DNA of 64,000 bases from contig OX345650.1 of the NCBI GenBank assembly GCA_947044365.1, positions 5,216,872-5,280,871 on the forward strand, read 5' to 3'. Under the pieces are notes generated by a model. That model was given only the letters and a program-made list of their open reading frames with translations, had not been told where the DNA came from and did no database searches. Shown here in pieces: positions 24,201 to 36,481 of the stretch; the first letter of the stretch is position 1, and the number at the start of each line of letters is the position of its first letter. The translations under genes were made by a program, and so were the position numbers. The stretch is from Petrosia ficiformis. Its lineage: Eukaryota > Porifera > Demospongiae > Haplosclerida > Petrosiidae.

Positions 24201-26281
24201 ATTACCAGAGGAAGAGGAGGAGGTGAAAATAGCAGATAGAAGTTGACACATTTGTAAATTCATCATCAAGACCATTGGAGGTGGTCGTTGTGATCCAGAC
24301 TCTTCCAATAGTGGAAAATATGTCATGAAATGGGTATTAATTTGAGATAGGAATTTGGGGCTAATAAACCCAATCTCATCAGATCCATTTAATCTAGAGA
24401 TTCTTACTAGTAAAGAGAAAAGTTGAAGAATGGTGTACAATAATTCCACAAGCGTTGAGTTTTTACTAGCCATCTTCATTGAATGACTTGAATCTTGTAA
24501 CAGGGGACCCGACACAATTTCGACCCAGCATTCTAACAAAACTTGTACAAATTGGTTAATAAAACCAGTTTCATATAGGGCAGACTGACTTGTTAATGCA
24601 TGATGGCTGATTTGGGTAGAATGGGAATGAGACTTAAACTTGAGTGGATCTGATCTGAGACTTAAAAGGAAAGTTGATGTAGTTAGATACCCCTCCAGTT
24701 GTTGTGGCTCAGAAAGAACATCTCCATTAGGCCATGCAAGTTCCTTCTCCACATCAATAAGAGGAGATAAATTATCATGATGCTTTGGTTGATCAGAGAA
24801 ACCAATAAGCTGGAGAAACTTCAATAATTGTTTAAGAATTTGTAAACGTGAGTTATATAGAGATAACAAGACACCTGAATGACTACCATCTTTTCCTGAT
24901 TTTTTAATTCCAGGAGATCCACTATTTTGAGTTCGTCTAGCTATCAGCGGAAGATATAACGGCAAAAAATCATTAGCTGATTCCTTTATCAACAAAGGAT
25001 AATTACTGATGATGAGATCAGTGACTTTCATAGCATCAATCTGTATTTTATAATTGATATGTGTTAAACCACATTTTAAACTAGCTATAAGGAGGGGGAA
25101 GAATGGTGCAATTTGCTTCGCATTAACTGTTTGAAATACGTGTTTCAAGAGTAAATAAAATGCGTGACGTACGCCATCTTCTCGATCTACAAATATAACT
25201 GAGAATTGTTTTATAAGTTCACTAAGAGAAGATAGTAGTGAAGCAGGATGGACAGTAAAGAGCTCTCGTAAGCCAGTGAGTGCATCTCTACGAATTGATG
25301 GTTTTGGATGAACCAAGTGTTTGAGTAGCTCCTGTAATAATATATATTAATAACTAGAAGTATTTAAAGAACACGTAATCCTTTCTAAAATACATGTACC
25401 ACGGTATCATGATGGATCATGATACTGTGTTAATAAAGCCGAGAAAGGATGAAATAAAATACTGGATGATTTTAACAATAAGCATAGGAACATTACTCCA
25501 TGTCAGATTTACATGCATTTGGATCTTCATAATTGTGATTGACAGGGAATCAACTGTTGCTAGCTAGGATATAGTTAGTCTCGAGGCCACGCCCATTCAC
25601 TGGAGAAGGAACGGTCTGGGGAAACTGTGTAGAAAAAGTTTGGCTCTGCCGGAATGCAGGAAGCCCCAATCAGAATCGTTTGATCATGTGATCTGTACCG
25701 CAGAAATGTTAATTATTCATTGTCATGGACGCAAAGAGAAGGAAGGTGGATGTAGTTGCTGTTCTCCAGGATGTAGTCATCAGATTGGGATACCAACAGG
25801 TAAAAAAGGAGCAAGAACACCTGCCATTTCTTTCTCACTAATTATTGTTATATCTCGCCGTGGTCACATGACAGTCATTGAAATATATTCATTTCTACAT
25901 TCCTAAGTGCAAACATTTTCTACAGTTTCCCCAGACCGTTCCTTCTCCAGCGAACAGGCGTGGCCTCGAGACTAGATGCAAAGAGACTGGATGAAACCGA
26001 TCCACTAAGAAGTAAAGCATACACAAGTATTGATATATAGGTATTTAAATATAGTATCTAAAAATATCTCATAACTAATATTTATGATATGTGTATATAT
26101 ATACCTGAAGAGTTAAATTTCTATGTGTTGTGGGTCCTGATGTTTCTTTCAATTGTACTGGTAACACAACACTTTGAGATTTGAAACTAATATTAGTGGC
26201 ATTGTCTGGAGGTCTCTTACCCTTACCTAACTTTTGCTTCTTCTTTGGAAAATCTGGAGTGGAATTCTTCTTTCTTTTCAT
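21233..26281 (-). CDS. TEX10: TEX10 / Ipi1 homologue, Rix1 (5FMC) complex, 60S ribosome biogenesis
   Basis: TEX10/Ipi1 works with PELP1 and WDR18 homologues in nucleolar and nucleoplasmic pre-60S maturation and ITS2 processing. Exons (minus): 26105-26281, 23735-25331, 23160-23334, 23006-23103, 22829-22953, 22696-22779, 22318-22379, 21359-21680; phases agree throughout (880 codons; human TEX10 is 929 aa). The basic N-terminus (MKRKKNSTPDFPKKKQKLGK) matches the family start. The conserved Ipi1 N-terminal domain follows (SIRRDALTGLRELF, VDREDGVRHAFYLLL, IQIDAMKVTDLII), then helical-repeat sequence. The last certain exon ends at a good donor (GTAAGTAT), so a terminal exon is still needed. One candidate is 21233-21304 after a 54-bp intron, ending TGA inside the minisatellite; that piece is weak. 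Intron 1 carries an inverted-repeat element (25576-25974). Confidence 0.88.
25576..25974. mobile_element. 399-bp MITE-like element with ~53-bp terminal inverted repeats and TA flanks, in TEX10 intron 1
   Basis: The left end (GTCTCGAGGCCACGCC... to ACTGT at 25628) and the reverse complement of the right end (25921-25972) match over about 53 bp with a few mismatches, including GGAGAAGGAACGGTCTGGGG. Both ends are flanked by TA, which suggests a TA target duplication as in Tc1/mariner-like or related MITEs. An 88-codon frame inside (25640-25906) shows no family resemblance. Confidence 0.75.
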
Positions 26282-26389
26282 TCTACCACGTGGGTAAAGT
26301 GGGAGGGGCTGAACTCATCATGGGTGGAGCTAGCTAGACAACTATTCTACATGATTTCTTTTAAACTGCATTACAATTTAATAATTTAT

Positions 26390-28470
26390 TTATTTATATC
26401 GTTTACTTTTTTTCATGTTCTTCTTTTTCTCATTCTTTAATTTTCTATTATCTTTCTTCATTCGAGGATCAACAACTTTAAATTTTCCACTAACTCCAGC
26501 AGGTCGTCTTACTCTCCTGCCAAAACCTTTCTTAGCTACAACATACTGCACGTCTTGTTTCTTACGACTCAATAACCCAGCCTTTTTATAAATACTTTTG
26601 ATATGCTGGGCTTTTTCGTGATCAGTGACATCAACTGTATCACAAATCACCTCAGCTTTTTTACGCACCCCTTGAAGTTTCTTCATCGCTCTGTTTTTCT
26701 TTCTAGCTTTTGCTTCAGCTATTTTCTTGATAGGGCGAGCATTAATCTCTTTCAATTTTTGTTTATATTCGTCAACCATTTCCTTGGTAACTGGTAACTG
26801 CTTTTGACAATGACGATTCTCATCATCACAAAACCAGTCAGGCAGGTTTTCGTCATTGTGTACCCACCTATTATAACCACTTTCAATCAATTCTAATCTC
26901 TTCTTGCGTGATTGTACCATCACAGCTCCTATAGCTAATCCTGCTGGGTCCAATGCACGTATTTTTGCAGGTTGTTCCTCTTCTAGTGGTACTACCTCAA
27001 AGCCATCAACAATTCCACTTCCTTGTTTTTGAAACTTCTTATAGTCACCATCATCTGATTCATCAGTGTCCGATTCATCACCACTGGTTTCATTGTCAGA
27101 AGAGTTCTCATTTACTTCATTCTGAACATCACTACTCCGACTATGGAGATAGAAATATTTATATACACAAGATTAGTGCTGTCATGATATAGAGTGACAA
27201 ACAAATCATATCGCAATATTGTGGCAGTACTAACGCCTATATATACCACTGTACATACATAATATTTACACATATACATGTAATATGTACCACAGAAATG
27301 AAGATTAAGTTAATACCTCTTTATATTAGTATCTGCTTTTCCATCCTCTTTAGTGTTTTTTATTTGTCGGTACTTTTTGAGTGCTCTTTCCATTTCTTCT
27401 TCTTCATCCTCTTCTATATTGAGTCCTGAAAATGCAGGATTATTAAACCACTGCTTCACCAGACGAGAACGTCTGTTAGACTCCTCTTCCAAATGAACCA
27501 ATAAGGGATTACCTGGAAATAAGGAAATGAACAAGAATATACAAAATATATGAACAATAATGCAAGGGGTATACAGAAATGAATAAATACATATGTACAA
27601 GAATATATGAAAGTATGTACTACATGAGTATACAAGAATGAACATGCATGTACAAGAATATACAAGAATGAACATAAAGAGTATACAAGAGTATGTTTAG
27701 AATATACAAGGAATAGATGTACAGGTGTAATATACATGTAATTACTTTCTTCTTTATTTTCCTCTTCGGTGTCATCGTTACTCTCCCACTCCAATTCATC
27801 CTCATCTTCTCCCACTTCTTCCACCTCCTCCTTCCCCTCCTCCTCATCCTCCATCTCCTCTTCTTCCTCATCTTCCTCCTTGTCTTCAGACCAAGTTCTA
27901 TCTATTAATAAAGGCTCCTCTTCCTCCTCACTTTCACTAATTAGTTCTTCTTCATTCATCATCTCCAGTTGTTGACTATTCTCAATACTCTTAAGAGAAA
28001 ATGTTTTTCCCTGACCAGAAACCAGCTCAGCTATTTCCTTGTGAGTTTCTTTCTGAGCTTCAATTCTTTCTTGACTTTTCTTTTTTTGTTTTCGTTGATG
28101 TCGTAGAAGTCTGTACAATAAAAATTCATTATGTCAAGACACATTACAATATACTATCAAATACAATATACTACCATTATACTGCTCTATTGTGGTAAAA
28201 TATCTCTATTCAGCTAACGGGTATTAGTAATAATATTATGATACCTCTTTATCTCCGATTTCTCTTCCTTTTCAAGTTCTTTTACTTGTTTGTCAACCTC
28301 TTGTAAATTCATATCTTCTTCATCTTCATTTCCACTTACCATCATCTCATCTTCACTGCCACCAGCCTCATCAAGAAACTGTCTCATTTTCTCACGCCAT
28401 TTTAGCAACTGCTTCAACTCTCGTAACCCAAGTACCTGTATTTATGCATATGTATGTATATATGTATGTG

Positions 28471-28502
<32 letters not shown>

Positions 28503-29772
28503 TGTATGTATGTATGTATATATGTATGGATGTACCTTAATGTCTTCACAATGTTGTTTAATCTCATCAGTTGTTAGAGGATGTTTATAAAACACTTGAC
28601 TGGTCTTATCAAATTCTAATTTGTGTACTGATGCTAAAATACTCATTTGTTCATCACTTGTTATGAAGTCTAACACTGATGATGACTGATAGAGGACATT
28701 CTGACCCTCTGTATAACCTTCAGCAGATTTACGAGGTTTCTAAAAAGGAAAATGAAACAACCAATGGGATGGTTCATAAATAGATCAATCAAAGGATGGA
28801 TAGATGATACATACGCATATATACATAATAGTGTATGTATAATTACATGTAATTTCTGTAGACTGATTTCTGGTTTGTTTGCTGGTTCTTGTTCTTCAAA
28901 GACGTATTTTGGATCTAAAAGTTTCTGGTCTGGCTTCTTAGTATATTTGTAGCCTTGACAAACTACAAATATTTCTGCTGACTCAATACGAGATGCTTGT
29001 GGTTTTGTGGCATGTACTTTCTTGAAAAGCTGTTGAAATACGTTTAGTAATGGCTGATAATCTTTTGATCGAAATACCTAATTATGATTCAAAGACATAA
29101 TAATAGTACAAGGAAGTATGTGTAAAAGTACCTTTGTTACAAACCATCCTCCAGGTTTTAGAAACTCCGTTGCTAGTTTCAAAGCACTTAGTGCAAGTTG
29201 CGCCTGTGAGAATGCATCTTGTATCCATGCTACTCCAACATTCGGAGCTCCATCGTTCAGTACACAGTCCACCTTCCATGTTTTAAGTTCTCTTTGGAGT
29301 AACTAAAAATTCATATTGTTAAAAAAAAGAAAAAAAAAACAGATTGCACTGACCGGGAATCGAACCCGGGCCTCCCGCGTGGCAGGCGAGAATTCTACCA
29401 CTGAACCATCAGTGCCACCCTTACTTATGGAACTTTGGCCAAATGTTTGGTCAATGTGAAATTGTTACTAACCTGTCGACACTTGGGAGTCGTAATATCA
29501 GCTTGAATTGTAATCACATTGTGTATTGGTTTGATATTAACTAAATCAACTCCAATCATGATACTAGAAATGGGCATATAGTTGCTAGCCACTTGCAACC
29601 ATCCACCGGGTGCAGCACACAAATCAATCAAAACTTTTGATTGCTGCAAGAACTGGAATTTCCGATTCAACTGAATCAATTTAAATGCTGATCTGGCTCG
29701 ATATCCGGTCTCTTTAGCAAGATGATAAAATTTGTCTCTCCTTCGTTTGCCAAGCTTTGATTTTTTCCCCAT
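26390..29772 (-). CDS. FTSJ3: FTSJ3 / Spb1 homologue, pre-rRNA 2'-O-methyltransferase, 802 aa
   Basis: Nucleolar SAM-dependent methyltransferase of 60S biogenesis (yeast Spb1 methylates 25S rRNA). Exons (minus): 29473-29772, 29132-29302, 28847-29077, 28536-28739, 28245-28435, 27746-28110, 27317-27512, 26390-27140 (2409 nt). The N-terminal RrmJ/FtsJ fold starts [20 protein letters not shown], with SAM motif [13 protein letters not shown], then LNDGAPNVG and GGWFVTK. The middle has acidic stretches (exon 6 near 27770-27930). The Spb1 C-terminal domain has [27 protein letters not shown] and a lysine-rich end (KKSKRYK). Intron 1 is only 170 bp and holds a tRNA-Gly gene. The gene is 108 bp upstream of TEX10 on the same strand and divergent from ZNF622. 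Length is close to human FTSJ3 (847 aa). Confidence 0.96.
28450..28532. repeat. TATG microsatellite in FTSJ3 intron 4
   Basis: The 100-bp intron between 28435 and 28536 is almost entirely TATG repeat, showing that the microsatellite can make up nearly a whole functional intron. Confidence 0.85.
29321..29339 (-). terminator. Pol III T-run terminator that may also serve as the FTSJ3 intron 1 pyrimidine tract
   Basis: On the minus strand two T runs (eight and nine T, split by a C) begin 5 nt after the tRNA and end about 18 nt before the intron acceptor AG at 29303-29304. The dual role is inferred. Confidence 0.7.
29345..29415 (-). tRNA. tRNA-Gly (anticodon GCC), nested in FTSJ3 intron 1
   Basis: The 71-nt minus-strand sequence matches the eukaryotic tRNA-Gly(GCC) pattern. 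Acceptor stem GCACTGA pairs with TCAGTGC; A box TGGTTCAGTGG; anticodon stem-loop CTCGCCTGCCACGCGGGAG with anticodon GCC; T arm CCGGGTTCGATTCCCGG; discriminator A. There is no intron and CCA is not encoded. A long T-run on the transcribed sense (plus-strand A at 29321-29339) follows as the pol III terminator. Same orientation as its host gene. Confidence 0.97.
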
Positions 29773-29979
29773 GATTCAAGTGTAGAAATTCCCTAGATGG
29801 AAGGAAGAAGATTAGTCCAGGTCACCACGTGTACATTCTACCACCTCTATAATTTATTATAATAGTATTCATTGCATTGCACAAGTTACACGTGATTCAA
29901 AGCTGAGTCAGCACTGTACAAGTTATTTTCTCTTTATTTTATTGTAGATCTCATTCAAGAATACCATCAGATTCTACCA
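29773..29979. promoter_or_regulatory. Bidirectional promoter interval FTSJ3 / ZNF622
   Basis: 207 bp between divergent start codons of two 60S-maturation genes. It includes CACGTG at about 29826 and ACACGTGATT near 29889. Promoter function is inferred from geometry. Confidence 0.5.
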
Positions 29980-31083
29980 ATGGCATTATTTACTTGTATC
30001 ACATGTCAAGTTGTTTTTGAAAACCCTGAGTATCAGAGAGCTCATTATAAGACAGATTGGCATAGGTATAACTTGAAACGTAAAGTAGCTGAGCTACCTC
30101 CGGTATCTGCTGAAAATTTCCAGGAAAGGGTTCTGATGCAGAGGGCTGTTGATGCTTTAGAACAAGAAGGGAAACAGTCTTGTCATTGCGATGTATGTCA
30201 TAAGATATTTACTAACCAGAAGTCACTTGATAGTCATCTTCGATCACGCAAACATAAAGATATTTTGGAGAAGGGTAATTGTAAAGTAAAACAAAGTGTT
30301 AAGGAGGATAGAAATGAAAGTTTAGACTGTTCCAACACTTTACCTACATCACATGACAAGTCACATGATGACTCAATTGAGAATGATGAAGCTGAGGACA
30401 TAGAGGAGAACGAACCTTTGGATTCTAATGAATGCCTTTTCTGTCCAAATTTCGAAGATGATTTGGAAACCAATCTAGCTCACATGAGCAAAGTACATGG
30501 ATTCTTCATTCCGGATCTGGAATATCTGGTTAGTATCAAAGATATGATGCAGTATTTGGGAGCTAAAGTTGGAGTGTATAACATGTGTCTCTACTGTAAT
30601 GACAAAGGTAAAGCATTTTATTCAGTAGAGGCTGTCCAACATCACATGCTGGATAAAGCACATTGTAAAATGTTCTTTGAAGGAGATGCAGCACTTGAAT
30701 ATGCAGAGTTCTATGACTATACAAAAAGTTATCCCGATAAAGATGATCATTCACCTGATGAGGAGGTTTCAACATCAGAGAGTACGCTAAAGATCAAAGA
30801 TGATCTTGAACTTGTCCTACCATCAGGAGTTACTGTTGGTCACAGGTTACTGAAGAATTACTACAAGCAGCGTGTTCCAACAAATGAACGACGCAAGGCA
30901 ACTCTACTGAGTCGTGTTATGTCTCAATATCGTGCTATAGGCTGGAGAGGAACTTACGATGATGGTGGCAAAAGGGATCGAGATGAGAAATGGGCACACA
31001 AAATGCGACAGCAACGTGAAATGAAACTTGGCGTTAAAGCAAACAGTATGCAAAAATTCTTCAGACCTCAAGTTATATTCTGA
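29980..31083 (+). CDS. ZNF622: ZNF622 / Rei1 homologue, cytosolic 60S maturation factor, 367 aa
   Basis: Rei1-type zinc-finger protein, which helps release export and anti-association factors from cytosolic pre-60S subunits. It is a single uninterrupted exon, unusual in this intron-rich window. It starts MALFTCITCQVVFENPEYQR, the family's N-terminal finger with HYKTDWHRYN. Further C2H2 fingers are CDVCHKIF...HLRSRKH (near 30190), CLFCPNF...HMSKVH (near 30430) and CLYCNDKGKAF...HHMLDKAH (near 30585). The C-terminus KANSMQKFFRPQV is the conserved Rei1/ZNF622 end. It is shorter than human ZNF622 (477 aa), mainly in the linker between fingers two and three. Stop is 41 bp from the stop of the convergent JmjC gene. 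Confidence 0.96.
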   Translation: MALFTCITCQVVFENPEYQRAHYKTDWHRYNLKRKVAELPPVSAENFQERVLMQRAVDALEQEGKQSCHCDVCHKIFTNQKSLDSHLRSRKHKDILEKGNCKVKQSVKEDRNESLDCSNTLPTSHDKSHDDSIENDEAEDIEENEPLDSNECLFCPNFEDDLETNLAHMSKVHGFFIPDLEYLVSIKDMMQYLGAKVGVYNMCLYCNDKGKAFYSVEAVQHHMLDKAHCKMFFEGDAALEYAEFYDYTKSYPDKDDHSPDEEVSTSESTLKIKDDLELVLPSGVTVGHRLLKNYYKQRVPTNERRKATLLSRVMSQYRAIGWRGTYDDGGKRDRDEKWAHKMRQQREMKLGVKANSMQKFFRPQVIF

Positions 31084-31124
31084 TTGTATGTTATATAAAA
31101 CACAATTTATATATAAAAATACTC

Positions 31125-32541
31125 TTACCAACACTCTTGAAGGAAGAGTGGTATTTGATTAACAAGTTGTTCACGTAATAGTGTATATAATATATGTTCA
31201 ATATAATTTCCTATGTTTATTTGTCTGACTGATATTGAAGACATTTTAAGAAATAAGTAACTGGTTGCTTTAGCTGTGGATGTGATGTGCTCTAGTTCAT
31301 TGGTAGATAAATATGGTGTGGAACAATATGAAAGTACAGCCTGTGGGTTTTTATCGCTTGTGGTAAATTTACTGAGAGTAGAAGCATACCTGTATGAATA
31401 ATTTGATAGTACAAGTTTGCCAACTGGTTTGAGGTAAAACTCACCGTGACAATACAACATTTTTCAAAAATGCTTCAGGAAACTGAGTGTTCTTTAATAG
31501 TGAGTTTATAAACAGCTTTGCAGCTCTCATTAAAGTATCTATATTCCATTTCTCTTCAAATGGTATAGGTGAATTCAGAACTTGTTCCATTAAATTAAAA
31601 TCTTGCGAGTCTGTCCAAACATTCAGTGATATACTTGGTTCAATTGTTATAACACAATGGAACCAATATGGTGGAATGTAAAGAACTTCATTGGGCCAAA
31701 CATCAAGTATCAGTGGAGTTACAGCAATTTCTTGCAGTAATGTATTATTCAGAACATCCAACTGAAAACAAGAAAAATCATAATTATTACCATTAAACCA
31801 ATGTCCTCATTCTAATAATCACCATTCAACACATTGTTGAATCATTAATACCACCATTGTCATACCTGAGTCTGTCTATATAATGGATGAAGACAGGAAT
31901 GCAAGAGTAACTTGTCATGTAAAGAAGGTGGAAACAAAATGAACTTCTTTTTTCCTTCCACAACAAAATGCAAATTATGTGACGTGTCATAATGAGTATA
32001 TGCAGTAACGTTAGACCCTCCAAACCAAAAATTCACTTGCACAGACCCTTCATAAAGAGGAAATGTCAAACCTTTGAGAAAATCTGGTGAATAAAGTCTT
32101 GGAAGATTCAACAGTTGAATATCGCCACTGGAGTAATGATAAGTACTGGACGGATTTAGTATTCGTTTAACAAATTCTTTTAATTGAATTAGGTTTTCGT
32201 GATACAGTTTTGGAGTGGAAAATCTTTGCAGTGGTTGATTTACAGCATGATAATGAAATACTGGGTTTCCACTGGATTTACATGGAACTGTAACTGAACT
32301 TTGAGCGAGCTTCTTGAATGTCAAATTACTGTAATCCCATTGGTCAAATGGAGTGTTTAAAAGTACTACTGGATTTGCAAAGGAGACTAACTGAGTGGAT
32401 GTAATTATTATTAAACGAATACTGTTATTCTATAACACGCAAAATCTTACATGTTTCATCATATGCTGTTCATTAGTTTTGTTGTAAATCCAATGAATTC
32501 TGAAAATAAACATAAAATTATAATTAATATAATAATTATAT

Positions 32542-32628
<87 letters not shown>

Positions 32629-32745
32629 GTTTGGATCTGACTCATAATGTCTTTCAAAAATCTTTAACCAGTCACTAGGTAACCAATATATGCCACATAA
32701 TACTGAAAGTATAACTAATAGACTTGCAAATTTTAATTCCATCAA
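31125..32745 (-). CDS. JmjC / cupin_8 domain protein with N-terminal signal anchor, 424 aa
   Basis: Predicted Fe(II)/2-oxoglutarate-dependent oxygenase. Exons (minus): 32627-32745, 32451-32499, 31866-32390, 31445-31761, 31125-31389 (1275 nt). The N-terminus MMELKFASLLVILSVLCGIY is hydrophobic, implying a signal anchor or signal peptide and an ER or secretory location. The cupin core shows the metal-binding HxD in AYTHYDTSHNLHFVVEGKK and the distal histidine in LYIPPYWFHCV; FILFPPS is a common strand in this family. The C-terminal ~110 residues are not recognised. It may be a hydroxylase of the JMJD/cupin_8 group; substrate cannot be predicted and I do not assign a vertebrate orthologue. Intron 1 contains a ~70-bp TA run; intron 4 is only 55 bp. 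Confidence 0.85.
32549..32624. repeat. TA dinucleotide repeat in JmjC gene intron 1
   Basis: About 75 bp of uninterrupted TA. Similar shorter runs are near 35797, 36446 and 61462. Confidence 0.95.
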
Positions 32746-32865
32746 GCTGTTGTTCTATACTTTGCTGCAAGCAAGTAGCTCAAGCTAACCAACCTGTATT
32801 GGGTGGAGTCAACCTATAACCACACCTCTAGAACACACCTCTTTTGTTTCAGTGAGAGAGACAGC
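32746..32865. promoter_or_regulatory. Bidirectional promoter interval JmjC gene / RPL37A
   Basis: 120 bp between divergent start codons. A pyrimidine tract (CTCTTTTGTTTC, about 32840-32850) just upstream of RPL37A resembles a ribosomal-protein initiator. Inferred. Confidence 0.45.
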
Positions 32866-33685
<820 letters not shown>

Positions 33686-33968
33686 TTGAAACATTCTTTC
33701 TCAAGTTATTATTTCTAAAATTGTTCAGAAGAATTTTATTTTAAAAAACTTATAAAAACGGTTGTGTGGTTATACTCGTGATATGATAAATAGCAGTTGT
33801 TATGGTAACAGAGGTTTCAAACCTTTATTCCACAAGTCTATTTCGCACTCATTGGTAATAAATCTATTTTATTAAAATACATAATTGATATTCCATCATT
33901 ATAATACATAGTACTAAAAACTAAATAAATAAAGTCTCAAGTAGACTGGAAAGATGGTGGTTGATTAG

Positions 33969-35826
33969 TTACTCTGTGTGCCAAACAATATCCAAGGCTT
34001 TCATCACATTTTCATAAAGTACAAATACTAAAGCTACATCTGCGCACACACGACCTAGACGAGGAGTTGTGCCTTTATAGAACCTAGTAATAGAAAGAAG
34101 AAATGAACAATATTGTCTACTCTCCTTAATTATCTATCTGTCCATCAATTGAGGCTATATCTGTCTAGCTGTTCTTTGATTACTGAACAGCATTATCTAT
34201 AAACTATTCATTGAACAATCAAAACTTGTAATATAATATCTATCTTGTTATACATTAAACAATTTCTATCTATCTATTCATCTATCTATCTATCCATCCA
34301 TCCCTCCCTCCCTATTAATTGTACATACGCTTTTAATCCTTCATATTTATAAATCTTTTTAACACAGTCCCAACTGTTCTTGTAATTTTTAGCATCTAGA
34401 CCCTATAAATGAGAAAAAATGACAATGTGTCCCACTAGTTATGTACATACCTGCATTCTTGTTTTTACTACATCAATGGGTGTATTTCCAAACACGCTGG
34501 CTGCTCCTGCAGTGGCCCCAAAAATTACAATCTTAATAGTTTCTACTATCTTTCCATCATCTTGTCTTTTAAACCGCAATTTGAGATTTTCGTAAACAAA
34601 GAATCGTATCATTTGATTTGATCCTTGTTTTAAAATGGTAGGTACCAGTCCTTGATATGTACCCCTTAAACCTGATATAAAAAATGAGTGCAGTTGTCAT
34701 GACAACTTCCATTTTTAAAGTCCATTAATCTGTCTTAGTGAAATGTCAAAAGTAGGGGATGTGTGATACAACAGTAAAATGGTATTGCATATCACTGCCA
34801 AACATATCACGATCATATGATACAGCATCTGATATTTGAAATGTAAATAAATATCCTATTTGGTCAATCAAAGTTATGCACACTAGCTTATTATAATTAC
34901 TTAATTACACAAATTAGGAAATCACACATCACTAGTTAAAAGATGTATTTCTTACCTTCTTGTTTAATGATTGTCCGTACTCCATGAAAGAAACCTCTAT
35001 ATCTTGGGTTCAGTTGAGTTTGATCGTGAATGAACTTAACCTTGATTGTTTCCATTGGGCAGACTATAATGATTGCTTCACTAACACCAGCTCCAAGTCC
35101 TGCTAATAAACGTCTGGGTTGACTCAATTGTCCATCATTATCTACTAAACGATTCTTGAGGAACTCAAACATTGAAAACCTGAATAATTGAAAGATAAAT
35201 CATATACATACACATTATACTTATGTACTTCATATATGACGCCCTTCATGAGGAACTCTATTGAGCTAAATATAATATTAATCTCTATTCATACAAGGAG
35301 CCAGAAAGTGTTCATTATGGTTATCTGATCATATTACAAGTGACTTATAACAAGAATAATAAAAATATTTTCAATAGAAGATGTGGAGATATCAAAACTC
35401 AAAAAAGTATGTATAGTCTTTTGTGTGATAAGGTCACCTCATCAAATCCACTATGTAAACTGTTTGATGTACTTAACATCACCTTACCTGACTGAAGCTT
35501 TAGGAATGGAGCCATACAATAAAGAGCTGAGACCTCTGTATAGTCCAAAAAATCCATGTTCTCTGACAGTTACTGATACACAATTAATAGGTCCTTTATA
35601 ACGAGGATTAGCAGATCTTTCATCAAGTTGTAACTGGGTCTTGACATATTCGGTTGGGAATGTACACATGATCTCTAGACCCCCTGCTATTCCACCTGGA
35701 ATTTAATATGTATGTATTCTTTTGGCAAACATAATCTTGTCATAATTAACACACTATTTAGAATATGGCCAAACATTGGCATGATATTTATTTGGTTATA
35801 TATATATATATATAATTATAATAATA

Positions 35827-35864
<38 letters not shown>

Positions 35865-36032
35865 AACAGGAATATTTACAAACATGTAGGTATATCTCTT
35901 TGTTGATTGAAAAATATACTCTTAAAATACATAGATATACTCACCTGCAATGATGGCTTTTCCTGGATGTTTTTTTTTATTTACAGAAGCAGCAGCTAAC
36001 TGTCTGTAGTATGGAGATACTGCTCTGTCCAT
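33969..36032 (-). CDS. SLC25A1: Mitochondrial tricarboxylate (citrate) carrier, 309 aa
   Basis: Inner-membrane carrier exchanging mitochondrial citrate for malate, supplying cytosolic acetyl-CoA. Exons (minus): 35945-36032, 35488-35695, 34956-35179, 34451-34671, 34329-34402, 33969-34083 (930 nt). Three mitochondrial-carrier repeats are present. Citrate-carrier signatures include [81 protein letters not shown] and the end [17 protein letters not shown]. Similarity to animal SLC25A1 is very high along the whole length. Divergent from PSMC3IP and convergent with RPL37A. Confidence 0.98.
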
Positions 36033-36290
36033 GATGTAGTTATATAATCTTCTCTTTCTTTTGATTGTGTCACTTTAATAGTATCTTCAAGTGTCCTCCA
36101 GTCTGCTGGATATTGGATAACTGGAGTCTCTCTATATAATTATACCTAAAAGGCTAAAACTATTTGCAAACCTTTATTGTTTATTGCAAGGAGGAGCTAG
36201 GATTAGTCACATGACATGTAGTCTTGCACACAGTATAAAAAGATCTGGCGGGAAACTGGGAAAGTAAACTTCAAGTTTCAGACTTTGGTG
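36033..36290. promoter_or_regulatory. Bidirectional promoter interval SLC25A1 / PSMC3IP
   Basis: 258 bp between divergent start codons. It contains a GTATAAAAAG TATA-like element (about 36231-36241) about 50 bp upstream of the PSMC3IP start. Inferred. Confidence 0.5.
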
Positions 36291-36442
36291 ATGAGCAAAG
36301 TAAAAGAAGCTGAAGGTATAGATTATTAGTCTAGTCACTGTATGATATAGTAATAATTATCTAGCACCTGCTAAGGTACTGGAGTATTTGAAAAACCAAA
36401 ACAGACCTTACAGTGCTGGTGAGTATTGAACGTGGCTACATG

Positions 36443-36481
<39 letters not shown>

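Noticed and set aside
25640..25906. 88-codon frame inside the MITE in TEX10 intron 1
   Set aside because: No transposase motif, no similarity recognised, and the element is too short to be autonomous.
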